Shown here in pieces: positions 1 through 7,625 of a stretch of DNA of 64,000 nucleotides (its first letter is position 1; each line of letters opens with the position of its first letter). Position numbers and translations under genes: made by a program. Origin of the DNA: Fictibacillus nanhaiensis. GTDB taxonomy: Bacteria > Bacillota > Bacilli > Bacillales > Fictibacillaceae. The DNA is taken from positions 248,001 through 312,000 of the forward strand of contig JAFHKR010000037.1 of the NCBI GenBank assembly GCA_017052515.1, in the 5' to 3' direction. The notes beneath the pieces were generated by a model. The model had not been told where the DNA came from. It saw only the letters and a list, made by a program, of their open reading frames with translations, and did no database searches.

Positions 1-19
1 AACTAGAAACTTAGTCACA

Positions 20-50
20 TAAAAAAGGAAACCGACTTCGGTTTCCTTTC
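20..50 (-). terminator. Terminator of the ABC/SGNH operon
   Basis: An 11-bp stem (AAAGGAAACCG / CGGTTTCCTTT) with a short loop. It is followed by a T-run when read on the minus strand, just past the permease stop. T-rich sequence on the other side suggests it may work in both directions. Confidence 0.8.
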
Positions 51-62
51 TCTTTTTCTATT

Positions 63-1043
63 TTAATAGATATCTCGCTTAGAAAACGTAACGAAAGCGA
101 TGATGAATCCAGCAATTCCCCAGACGGCTAGTACGCTCATCGAAAAGCCTAATGACATTCCTTCTATCGGGGTTGCCATTCCACTCACATAATTCGTAAG
201 GTTTAGGTTTACCATAAAGAAATACTTCGCGCTTTCCCAAGAAGATACCATGTTTGCTAGAATGGCTCCTGCAATGAGTGATGCGAGCATGATTCCCATT
301 ACAGCGGCCGTACTTCTTAACAGTACGGATAGCATGAAGGTGAGTGTTCCTACGATCATACAAACATACCATACGAGTCCAAACTCCATCAGGATGTATT
401 GCCACTGTGGAACGATATGAACATTTTCAGTTAAAAGTTCTTCTCCAGAGACTGTAAAGCCTGTTAATAGAGGCATGTTCCATCCACCATATCCGAAGAC
501 TACGCCAGATATTCCATATGATAGAACGGCTACTGATAAAACGATAAAGGAAATCGAGAGCAACATCGCTAAATATTTGCTGAGAAGGATGCGCCATCGT
601 TTAACAGGCCGGGTAAGTAAGAGTTTGATCGTTCCTCCGCTTGATTCAGAAGAAACAAGGTCTGCCACGATTACCATGACGAGCAACGGAAGAAGTAGAT
701 CGATCGAATTCTCGACGAAAATACGCATGAACGTCGGTGCACCTGGAGCGCGCGGATCAATATCGTTCTCTAAATAATATTGTTGTTGTGAAAGTCTGAT
801 CTTTAGAAATTTCCGCCATTCATCTTGAATGCGGCTTGAGCTTAATCGGTTTTGTGTGTCAGTGATCTCTTGCTGCAATGTCGTTCGCCAATCTTGGTTA
901 CCCAGCTTTTCACGTTGATCTTGAATCTCTTTAAACTGAGCATATGTAAAGAGAGGGACCAAGAACGCGATGATCAAGATGATGACATACAAACGTTTTT
1001 TTCTTAGAAGCTTTAACATTTCATTCCGGACAAGATTAATCAA
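63..1043 (-). CDS. ABC-2 type transporter permease
   Basis: A 326-residue membrane subunit of an ABC exporter. There is one hydrophobic helix near residues 18-35, a long polar extracytoplasmic stretch to about residue 105, then about five more helices, ending in a hydrophobic segment and a basic tail. This is the ABC-2 permease layout. The start is a TTG with a strong GGAGG eight bases upstream; it lies inside the 3' end of the ATPase gene (8-bp overlap), so the two are translationally coupled. The substrate cannot be read from the sequence. Related pairs export lipids, peptides or antibiotics, or handle sporulation and envelope tasks. Last gene of a three-gene minus-strand operon. Confidence 0.85.
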   Translation of the reverse strand: MINLVRNEMLKLLRKKRLYVIILIIAFLVPLFTYAQFKEIQDQREKLGNQDWRTTLQQEITDTQNRLSSSRIQDEWRKFLKIRLSQQQYYLENDIDPRAPGAPTFMRIFVENSIDLLLPLLVMVIVADLVSSESSGGTIKLLLTRPVKRWRILLSKYLAMLLSISFIVLSVAVLSYGISGVVFGYGGWNMPLLTGFTVSGEELLTENVHIVPQWQYILMEFGLVWYVCMIVGTLTFMLSVLLRSTAAVMGIMLASLIAGAILANMVSSWESAKYFFMVNLNLTNYVSGMATPIEGMSLGFSMSVLAVWGIAGFIIAFVTFSKRDIY

Positions 1044-1950
1044 TGCTTTCGCCTCCTGTTACTTCTAAGAACAGATCTTCTAAAGAAGGAAGCTGAGTTC
1101 TCATTTCTTTTACCTTCACGCCAGCTTTTACGAGTTTTTCGTTCCAATCTGGCAGCAGAGGTTCATTATACAACGTGATTAACGTACCGTCTGGACCTTC
1201 TGTAACTTCTGTTTCCATAGAAAGAATCTCTTTTGCGAGTGGGATAGGTTCAGCACGCCAGATTACACGTTCCTGCTCAGCCAATAGGTTATCAACAGAA
1301 TCTGTGCGTAATACGGTTCCTTTTGATATGATCGCCACACGATCACACATCAGTTGAATTTCACTCAACAAGTGTGAAGATACAAGAACACTTAAATTCT
1401 CTTCTCTTGCTAATTGTCTTATGAATTCACGCATCTCGCGAATACCTGCAGGATCTAGTCCGTTTGTCGGTTCGTCCAAAATGAGTACTTTTGGTTTTCC
1501 TAATAAAGCTTGAGCAATTCCTAAACGCTGTCTCATGCCGAGTGAATAGGTACTTACACGATCGTGAATCCGATTTTGTAATCCGACGAGTTCAATTACT
1601 TCATTCAATCTCGTCTTAGGAATGGAAGAATCCATTTTTTGAAAGTGTACAAGATTTTCCCATCCTGTTAAGTACGGATATAATTCAGGGTTTTCAACGA
1701 TACAGCCGAGATGTTTCATCGCTTCTGTAAATTCCGTTCTTACATTCTTACCGCCGATTTTTATCGTTCCAGAAGTGGGAGAGATCAAACCAACGATCAT
1801 TCGAATCGTTGTCGTTTTCCCAGCACCGTTTGGCCCAAGAAAACCAAAGACTTCTCCTGGAACAAGTGTAAAAGATACACCCTTGATGATCTGCTTGCCT
1901 TTAATTTTCTTTGTTAAATTTTCTACTTCTAATGCAGGTGTTTGACTCAT
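1036..1950 (-). CDS. ABC transporter ATP-binding protein
   Basis: A 304-residue cytoplasmic ATPase for the adjacent permease. Walker A GPNGAGKT is at residues 39-46, the signature YSLGMRQR at about 135-142 and Walker B VLILDEP at about 155-161, with a following SSHLLSE switch region. The fold is that of the CcmA/bacitracin-resistance-type exporters (one nucleotide-binding domain of about 220 residues plus a C-terminal extension of about 80). The ATG overlaps the stop of the upstream SGNH gene as ATGA, so the three genes form one coupled operon. The exported substrate is unknown. Confidence 0.92.
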   Translation of the reverse strand: MSQTPALEVENLTKKIKGKQIIKGVSFTLVPGEVFGFLGPNGAGKTTTIRMIVGLISPTSGTIKIGGKNVRTEFTEAMKHLGCIVENPELYPYLTGWENLVHFQKMDSSIPKTRLNEVIELVGLQNRIHDRVSTYSLGMRQRLGIAQALLGKPKVLILDEPTNGLDPAGIREMREFIRQLAREENLSVLVSSHLLSEIQLMCDRVAIISKGTVLRTDSVDNLLAEQERVIWRAEPIPLAKEILSMETEVTEGPDGTLITLYNEPLLPDWNEKLVKAGVKVKEMRTQLPSLEDLFLEVTGGESID

Positions 1951-2762
1951 GATTCCTTCTCCTCCTGTTCAAAGTTGATCAGTGAGGCTACACGTTCTGC
2001 AATCAGCTTGTAACCTTCCGTGTTAGGATGAAATTGATCGGTATATAGATAGTTTTCTACTTGAAGCTGAAAGAGATCAAAGGTAGGTACATATACGATG
2101 TTATCAAACCCAGCTGCTGTTTCAGCAGACTGAAAGTTCCAGTCTCTAACGATGGAAGAAGTCGTTTTTGAATCAGGCATATTGCTAAAAGGGTTGTATA
2201 ATCCGACATGATAGATGACTGCCTCTGGATTCAGTTCTCTGAGTTGGGTATAGATTTTTTTAACATTACTCAAATAGATCTGCTTTTTACCGTTAATCGC
2301 ATTAGTATCTAGATTCTCAAGTGCTGCTCCTTGTTGAAAAAGATCATTGCCGCCAATCGTCATGACGATCACATCTGCTTGTTTGGCTTGACGCTGGATC
2401 TCACTTTGTTGAAGCTGCTTTAGAAGACCTCTGGATGTTTCTCCTTTAATAGCCGTATTAAAGAGGCTTATATCTTGATCTGTTTTTTCTTTTAAGCGCT
2501 CTGTTAGGTAGCCCGTATAACCCTTTCCGTCAGCGTCACCTGTTCCGCGAGTAAGGGAATCCCCCAATGCAAAAATCGTAAGGGTGTCATCTTGCTTTTT
2601 TGTTGAAGTTGATTCGGTTTTTTCTTTGAGCTGTGAAACTTTTTCGTTAGCGGAAAATTGGTCTTGTAACGTCCAGCCAAGACCAAAGAGCCATAAACAT
2701 GTAGCTGCGATAGATACAATTGAAACGACCGTTAAGGTATATTTTTTCAAAACCGCTTTCAT
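1947..2762 (-). CDS. SGNH/GDSL-family membrane-anchored hydrolase
   Basis: About 271 residues. An N-terminal transmembrane anchor (about residues 8-30) precedes an SGNH esterase domain. The GDSL block with nucleophile Ser is at about residues 67-70, GGND (oxyanion-hole Asn) at about 137-140, and a C-terminal DQFHPN block supplies the Asp/His pair. It probably acts outside the membrane as a lipase/esterase or deacetylase; B. subtilis YpmR is the nearest type I recall. I chose the ATG at 2762 because AAGGAA lies about nine bases upstream. An ATG at 2813 would add 17 residues but has no good ribosome site. First gene of the operon with the ABC exporter, so it may modify the same envelope substrate. 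Confidence 0.85.
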   Translation of the reverse strand: MKAVLKKYTLTVVSIVSIAATCLWLFGLGWTLQDQFSANEKVSQLKEKTESTSTKKQDDTLTIFALGDSLTRGTGDADGKGYTGYLTERLKEKTDQDISLFNTAIKGETSRGLLKQLQQSEIQRQAKQADVIVMTIGGNDLFQQGAALENLDTNAINGKKQIYLSNVKKIYTQLRELNPEAVIYHVGLYNPFSNMPDSKTTSSIVRDWNFQSAETAAGFDNIVYVPTFDLFQLQVENYLYTDQFHPNTEGYKLIAERVASLINFEQEEKES

Positions 2763-2865
2763 CCTTCCCAATTCCTTGATCTGTTCTTTATAGAATAGCA
2801 AATAATGATTCATATTCTAACTTTTTTGCCTATTTGCGGTAAAATAAACCAAAGGGAGTGGAATC

Positions 2866-2898
2866 ATGCAAAAAAATGTTAAGTGGGGTTTGTCATGA
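2866..2898 (+). other. Possible 10-codon leader ORF before the DUF418 gene
   Basis: A short frame with an excellent ribosome site (AAAGGGAGTGG) starts at ATG 2866. It encodes MQKNVKWGLS and ends in TGA overlapping the DUF418 ATG at 2895 (ATGA). It may couple translation to the downstream gene, or may simply show that the good ribosome site serves a different start than usually annotated. Confidence 0.3.
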
Positions 2899-4106
2899 AA
2901 TTGAAGCCAGTAGGAGATCAAGAGCGGATTCAATCGTTAGATATTATGCGCGGCATAGCCATCTTTGGCATATTACTTGTAAATATGAAGTCGTTTTCAG
3001 GACCTGATTCACCAATTCGTGCGTTAAGTTACGAATATTTTGATGAGCCGTATAACGTTTGGACAAACGTGCTATTAGAGTTTTTTGTTCAAGGTAACTT
3101 TATAACGATGTTTTCCTTTTTATTTGGGTTTGGTATCGTGTTGATGGCAGAAAGAGCAAAAAGCAAAAATACGAGGTTTGTTCCTGTATTTCTAAGACGT
3201 CAGTTTGTTCTGCTATTCTTTGGAATCCTTCATGTTCTGTTTTTTTGGTACGGTGATATTTTGATCATGTACGCGATCGTAGGTCTGTTCATGTTGATCT
3301 TTTATCGTTTAGATAAGAAAGTGTTAATCATAACGGGATTTCTGTTAATAACGGTCTACAGTTTATTTATGACAACATTAACGTACGATTATTGGAGTAG
3401 TGGCGCTGCGATAACCTATCAGAGCACTCAAGATAAGCTTTATGAACAAGAGATCGCTCGATCCATACAAATATACAGCAAGGGTACTTACGTAGAAATC
3501 ATGAAGGAAAGAATTCACGAATGGGCAGATCTGAACCGTTACTTTCTCTTTTTTATAGCCGGACTTTTGCCGATGTTTTTATTCGGTGCCTATGCTGCTA
3601 AAAAAAGAACGCTCACGAACCGAGGCTTATGGAAACTATGGTGGTTAACATTGATCCTAGGGCCTGGCAGTAAAATATTCGCTGTTATTTTCTTTCCTTT
3701 TAAAGGAGAAGATTGGCGTTATGAAACTGCGATGTCATGGGGATACGAATTTGGTGGCGCAATGATGAGCATCTTCTACATCTGCAGTATCGTTCTTTTA
3801 TATCGAAGTGGAGTATGTAAACGTTTGTTTAACTACTTCCAATTTACAGGTCGCATGGCCTTTACGAATTACTTATCTCAATCGATCATTGCGACAACAA
3901 TCTTCTACAGTTATGGAGGGGGTCTATATGGTGAATTTGGTCCACTCGTTGGTGTGATCTTGGCGTGCCTTATTTTTTCTATCCAAGTTATTTTTTCAAA
4001 GTGGTGGATGGAAAGATATTACATGGGGCCACTTGAGTGGGTGTGGCGCTCACTAACATATGGCCGAAAACAGCGATTTAAGAGAAACGAAATAAGCAAT
4101 GGTTAA
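2895..4106 (+). CDS. DUF418 domain-containing membrane protein
   Basis: A 403-residue polytopic protein. It opens with a soluble stretch leading into the typical DUF418-family start (RIQSLDIMRGIAIFGILLVN), has about eight to ten helices, and ends in the C-terminal DUF418 block (FTGRMAFTNYLSQS followed by two helices and a basic tail). B. subtilis YeiB/YxaH-type proteins have this layout; the function is unknown. I prefer ATG 2895, with GTGGGG about six bases upstream. A GTG at 2883 adds four residues. It is monocistronic, divergent from the SGNH gene and closed by its own terminator. Confidence 0.85.
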   Translation: MKLKPVGDQERIQSLDIMRGIAIFGILLVNMKSFSGPDSPIRALSYEYFDEPYNVWTNVLLEFFVQGNFITMFSFLFGFGIVLMAERAKSKNTRFVPVFLRRQFVLLFFGILHVLFFWYGDILIMYAIVGLFMLIFYRLDKKVLIITGFLLITVYSLFMTTLTYDYWSSGAAITYQSTQDKLYEQEIARSIQIYSKGTYVEIMKERIHEWADLNRYFLFFIAGLLPMFLFGAYAAKKRTLTNRGLWKLWWLTLILGPGSKIFAVIFFPFKGEDWRYETAMSWGYEFGGAMMSIFYICSIVLLYRSGVCKRLFNYFQFTGRMAFTNYLSQSIIATTIFYSYGGGLYGEFGPLVGVILACLIFSIQVIFSKWWMERYYMGPLEWVWRSLTYGRKQRFKRNEISNG

Positions 4107-4138
4107 AGAAGCTGAGAATTCTCGCTTCTTTTTGTTTT
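4107..4138 (+). terminator. Terminator after the DUF418 gene
   Basis: The stem AGAAGC / GCTTCT encloses the palindrome GAGAATTCTC and is followed by TTTTTG, starting directly after the stop codon. Confidence 0.8.
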
Positions 4139-4176
4139 GCACATTTTTTTATTATTAGGTACACTCTAAGTAACAT

Positions 4177-4196
4177 ATATGAGCATATGTTCATAT
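4177..4196 (+). promoter_or_regulatory. CzrA/CadC-type operator
   Basis: ATATGAGCATATGTTCATAT is a 20-bp palindrome with a single mismatch, 35 bases before the ArsR-family gene. It resembles the imperfect 12-2-12 operators with a TGAA..TTCA core bound by zinc/cadmium sensors of this family. Autoregulation of the repressor-ATPase operon is inferred. Confidence 0.75.
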
Positions 4197-4231
4197 AATA
4201 AATAAAGCCAAAGCCTGGGGAGCTGTTATTC

Positions 4232-4546
4232 ATGTCTGATCAACAAAACAAATATGAACACCTCGATGAGGAAACACTATTTATCGTATCTCAAACATTT
4301 AAAGCACTTTCCGATCCGACTCGAATTCGAATTCTGCATCTATTAGGTGAGAGAGAATGCAATGTTTCTGAAATTGCTGAAGAACTATCACTCATGCAAT
4401 CAACGGTATCCCATCAGTTACGCTTTTTAAAAAATTTAAGACTTGTTAAATTTAGACGCGCAGGAACAACACTATTCTACTCTATAGACGACGAGCATGT
4501 GATGACCCTTCTGCATCAATCCATCCATCATGCGAGACACGACTAG
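4232..4546 (+). CDS. czrA: ArsR/SmtB-family Zn(II)/Cd(II)-sensing repressor (CzrA type)
   Basis: A 104-residue winged-helix repressor. The recognition helix region (about residues 45-66, ending [10 protein letters not shown]) is canonical. The C-terminal helix carries Asp87, His89, His100 and His103 with the exact spacing of the alpha-5 metal site of CzrA (D-x-H, then H-x2-H). The N-terminal cysteines of CadC are absent, so this is a zinc-type sensor by residues, although it sits where CadC does. The ribosome site GGGGAG precedes ATG 4232. The upstream palindrome is the likely operator; metal binding would release it and induce the ATPase 14 bp downstream. Confidence 0.9.
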   Translation: MSDQQNKYEHLDEETLFIVSQTFKALSDPTRIRILHLLGERECNVSEIAEELSLMQSTVSHQLRFLKNLRLVKFRRAGTTLFYSIDDEHVMTLLHQSIHHARHD

Positions 4547-4560
4547 AAAGGAGGGAGCAA

Positions 4561-6615
4561 ATGAAAGAGCATAAGATCACCGGATTATCGTGTGGCCATT
4601 GTGCATTAAAGCTGGAAGAACAGATTCAACAGCTTCCAGGTGGAGAGCGAGCGAAAGTACAGTTTAACTCAAGTAAAATTGTATTAGATGAACAAATGGA
4701 TATGGACAGCGTACGTTCTATTCTTTCAACGGAAAATGTGCGACTTGAATCAGATGGAGAGCCTACAGGACCAAATTGGCTTATGATCGGTTTATACGTA
4801 TCAGTTGCATCCTTTATTGCCGCGCTGTTTACAGAACGTATGCTGAACTCAACGTATGTCTCCATAGCATTCTATGCGGTTGCGACGATTGCTTCTGGGT
4901 ACTCAACGTTTTTAAAAGGTCTCCGAAATCTAACGAAGTTGAAATTTGATATAAACACTTTAATGACAGTTGCCTTAGTCGGTGCAGTAGCCATCGGAGA
5001 ATGGAAAGAAGCTGCACTGGTAGCAATTCTTTTTGGTATTAATGAACTGCTTGAATCTTACGGAATGGAAAAAGCACGTCGTTCGATGGAATCTCTTTTA
5101 AAGGTAGCACCGAAAGAAGCGCTTCTGTTAAGAGACGGGACAACAGAAGTCATCTCGATCGAAGAACTTGCAGAAGATGATGTCGTACTCGTTAAAACAG
5201 GTCAAAAGATTCCATCAGACGGTGTCGTCGTTTATGGAAAGAGTTCTGTGAACGAAGCAGCGATCACGGGTGAATCACTTCCTGTGGAAAAAGAGGATGG
5301 AGAGACCGTATTTGGTGGAAGCATCAACAATGAAGGTGTACTTCATGTGAAAATAACGAAGACCTATAACCAATCAGCACTTTCTAAGATTTTGGCTCTC
5401 GTACAGGAAGCCCAAGAATCCAAAACGCCAACCGAGCTTTTCATTAATCGTTTTGCAAACTATTACACTCCAATTATCATGATTGTATCTGCACTTGTTA
5501 TGTTCGTACCACCACTTTTGTTCAATGGTCCGTGGGGTGAATGGTTCTACCAAGGACTTGCGGTGTTGATCGTAGGTTGTCCTTGTGCTCTAATTCTATC
5601 TTCACCGATTGCAATCCTATCTGGTATTACAGTCAACGCAAGAAACGGAATTCTGATTAAAGGTGGAGCGTATCTTGAACAACTCGGCAAGATTGAAGTT
5701 ATCGCGTTTGATAAAACAGGCACACTAACACTCGGAGAACCGCATGTTGTGGCAGATCAAGCGTTTCATCCTGACTTTTACAGGATAGCTTATGCAATCG
5801 AGAAGTCATCATCTCATCCACTAGCAAAAGCAGTAGTCGCAAGATGCCGCGAGATGGGAACGGAAGAAATTGAAGCGGATGAAATCACTACCGTTAGTGG
5901 TCAAGGTATTACAGCTGCAGTCGATCAGAAAGTGTTTAGACTAGGAAACGAGAAGATCATTGGGAACACACATATAAGTGAGGATGTAAAAGGGGTTATC
6001 GATCGTTTTAAAGAAGAAGGCAATACGATCGTTCTCGTTGCAAGTGAAACAGAAATTCTCGGTGTGTTTGCAATTGCTGATGAAATTAGAAAAGAAAGCA
6101 CTGATATCATCTCTATGCTTCATAAAAAAGGAATAAGAGAAACCGTCATGCTGACTGGAGATCACCCAACGGTTGCAGAGAAAGTGGCTAAGATGACGGG
6201 AGTTTCATCATTCTTCGGTGGCTTGTTGCCTGAGGATAAAGTAAATCAAGTTAAATCCCTGAAGAGGCATGGGAAAGTGGCTATGATTGGCGACGGAATC
6301 AATGACGCTCCTGCACTGGCTACGGCGGATCTCGGTATTGCAATGGGAAAAGGAACGGATAGTGCCATCGAAACAGCAGATATTGTACTCATGCAAGATC
6401 ACTTAGGGAAACTTCCGGATGCTGTGCAAGTTTCTAGAAAAGTAAATAGAATCATCAAATGGAACATCGGATTATCTCTTGGATTGAAGCTTTTAGCCCT
6501 TCTCCTTACGATTCCTGGATGGCTCACACTATGGATTGCCATTCTTTCTGACATGGGTGCTACCATACTTGTCACATTGATCAGTCTAACGGTATTGCTT
6601 CATAATAGAAAATAA
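4561..6615 (+). CDS. cadA: P1B-type Zn/Cd/Pb-exporting ATPase
   Basis: 684 residues. There is one N-terminal heavy-metal-associated domain with Cys11-x2-Cys14 (CGHC), followed by helices. The actuator TGES is at about residue 237 and the membrane CPC motif at 340-342. The phosphorylated DKTGT begins at Asp384, an SSHPLA block follows, and the [10 protein letters not shown] hinge lies near residue 578. The penultimate helix carries SDMGAT, the aspartate-glycine signature of the Zn/Cd/Pb subgroup rather than the copper one. It pumps divalent soft metals out of the cytoplasm. Co-transcribed with the CzrA-type repressor; a perfect terminator follows. B. subtilis CadA (YvgW) has a similar length. 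Confidence 0.93.
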   Translation: MKEHKITGLSCGHCALKLEEQIQQLPGGERAKVQFNSSKIVLDEQMDMDSVRSILSTENVRLESDGEPTGPNWLMIGLYVSVASFIAALFTERMLNSTYVSIAFYAVATIASGYSTFLKGLRNLTKLKFDINTLMTVALVGAVAIGEWKEAALVAILFGINELLESYGMEKARRSMESLLKVAPKEALLLRDGTTEVISIEELAEDDVVLVKTGQKIPSDGVVVYGKSSVNEAAITGESLPVEKEDGETVFGGSINNEGVLHVKITKTYNQSALSKILALVQEAQESKTPTELFINRFANYYTPIIMIVSALVMFVPPLLFNGPWGEWFYQGLAVLIVGCPCALILSSPIAILSGITVNARNGILIKGGAYLEQLGKIEVIAFDKTGTLTLGEPHVVADQAFHPDFYRIAYAIEKSSSHPLAKAVVARCREMGTEEIEADEITTVSGQGITAAVDQKVFRLGNEKIIGNTHISEDVKGVIDRFKEEGNTIVLVASETEILGVFAIADEIRKESTDIISMLHKKGIRETVMLTGDHPTVAEKVAKMTGVSSFFGGLLPEDKVNQVKSLKRHGKVAMIGDGINDAPALATADLGIAMGKGTDSAIETADIVLMQDHLGKLPDAVQVSRKVNRIIKWNIGLSLGLKLLALLLTIPGWLTLWIAILSDMGATILVTLISLTVLLHNRK

Positions 6616-6622
6616 TGAACGT

Positions 6623-6651
6623 AAAAAGCCATGCAGCTGCATGGCTTTTTT
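6623..6651 (+). terminator. Terminator after cadA
   Basis: AAAAAGCCATGCAG / CTGCATGGCTTTTTT is a perfect 14-bp inverted repeat ending in a T-run. Confidence 0.95.
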
Positions 6652-6701
6652 AGTACGATGGAAAGGGAAGAATGTAGGAGGATTAAGGAGGAAGTCACCT
6701 C

Positions 6702-7247
6702 ATGTCAGAAACAGTTATTCACTTTTTTAAAGAGTATAGGGAATGGGCGATTATCATTTCACTCGTTCTCAATATCGTGGTTGGTATTTTAGGAGTTGTT
6801 CCTACGGTTTTTATAACAGCTGCAAATATCATGTTCTTTGGATTCTGGAATGGAACCATTCTTTCATTTATCGGAGAGGCACTTGGAGCGATAGCTGCTT
6901 TTCTTTTATATAGAAGAGGATTTAAACAAATTTCTAGAGATAAGCTTAAAGGTTACCCCAGGGTGGTAAGGTTGTTAGAAGCAAGAGGGAAAGAAGCGTT
7001 TCTCCTCATCTTGTCACTTCGATTGCTACCATTTGTACCGTCAGGATTTGTGACGTTTGCTAGTGCGATCGGGGCTGTCTCTGCGGGAACGTTTATTATA
7101 GCGAGCTCTATCGGAAAATTACCAGCATTGGTTTTAGAGGCTTATTCTGTTTATAACGTAACGGAATGGAATACAGAAGGGAAAGTTATCTTAGGAATTG
7201 CTGCGGTAGTAGGGCTCTACATTTTTGTATCAAAGCGAAAAAAATGA
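6702..7247 (+). CDS. VTT-domain (TVP38/TMEM64-type) membrane protein
   Basis: A 181-residue polytopic protein of the VTT/DedA-like family. It has helices near residues 14-50 and 55-70, a basic cytoplasmic loop, and the conserved core with RLLPFVPSGFVTFASAIG at about 107-124, then two more helices. Family members are linked to lipid scrambling and membrane homeostasis; no substrate can be inferred here. A strong GGAGGAAG precedes the ATG. It sits alone between the cadA terminator and the csoR promoter, so a role in metal resistance is suggested only by position. Confidence 0.85.
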   Translation: MSETVIHFFKEYREWAIIISLVLNIVVGILGVVPTVFITAANIMFFGFWNGTILSFIGEALGAIAAFLLYRRGFKQISRDKLKGYPRVVRLLEARGKEAFLLILSLRLLPFVPSGFVTFASAIGAVSAGTFIIASSIGKLPALVLEAYSVYNVTEWNTEGKVILGIAAVVGLYIFVSKRKK

Positions 7248-7256
7248 ACATAACAT

Positions 7257-7286
7257 TTGATACTATAGGGGGGTATAGTATATAAT
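7257..7286 (+). promoter_or_regulatory. csoR-copA-copZ promoter with embedded CsoR operator
   Basis: TTGATA (7257-7262), an 18-bp spacer, then TATAAT (7281-7286). Between and overlapping them is ATACTATA-GGGGGG-TATAGTAT (7260-7281), a perfect inverted repeat around a G-run. This is the G-rich pseudo-palindrome class bound by CsoR repressors. Repressor there would occlude RNA polymerase until Cu(I) is bound. Confidence 0.85.
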
Positions 7287-7322
7287 CGTTTTATAACATC
7301 CAAAAAGAAGGGGTGAAATAAG

Positions 7323-7610
7323 ATGGAACAAAAAACACATCGCTGTGAGAGTGATAAACAAGATTTAAACAACCGATTAAAAAAGATCGAGGGTCAAGTA
7401 CGCGGCCTTCAAAAAATGATTGAAGATGATCGTTATTGCATAGATGTTCTTGTTCAGATTTCAGCGGTAACAGCCGGTTTAAAAAGAGTAGGTTTTCAAT
7501 TGATGGAAAGCCACACTCAGCATTGTGTTGCTGATGCGATTAAATCGGGTGATGGGGAAGACTCTATAGAAGAGTTGATGCGAGTCATTAAACAGTTCTC
7601 TAAATCTTAA
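7323..7610 (+). CDS. csoR: Copper-sensing transcriptional repressor CsoR
   Basis: A 95-residue all-helical repressor of the DUF156 family. The Cu(I) ligands are present with exact spacing: Cys39 in RYCIDVL, then His64 and Cys68 in HTQHC (C-x24-H-x3-C), which identifies a copper sensor rather than a formaldehyde or nickel sensor of the same family. The start has GAAGGGG upstream. First gene of csoR-copA-copZ; a CsoR-type operator lies in its promoter, so it is autoregulated and derepressed by copper. Confidence 0.95.
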   Translation: MEQKTHRCESDKQDLNNRLKKIEGQVRGLQKMIEDDRYCIDVLVQISAVTAGLKRVGFQLMESHTQHCVADAIKSGDGEDSIEELMRVIKQFSKS

Positions 7611-7625
7611 AAGAAGGTGAAGACC

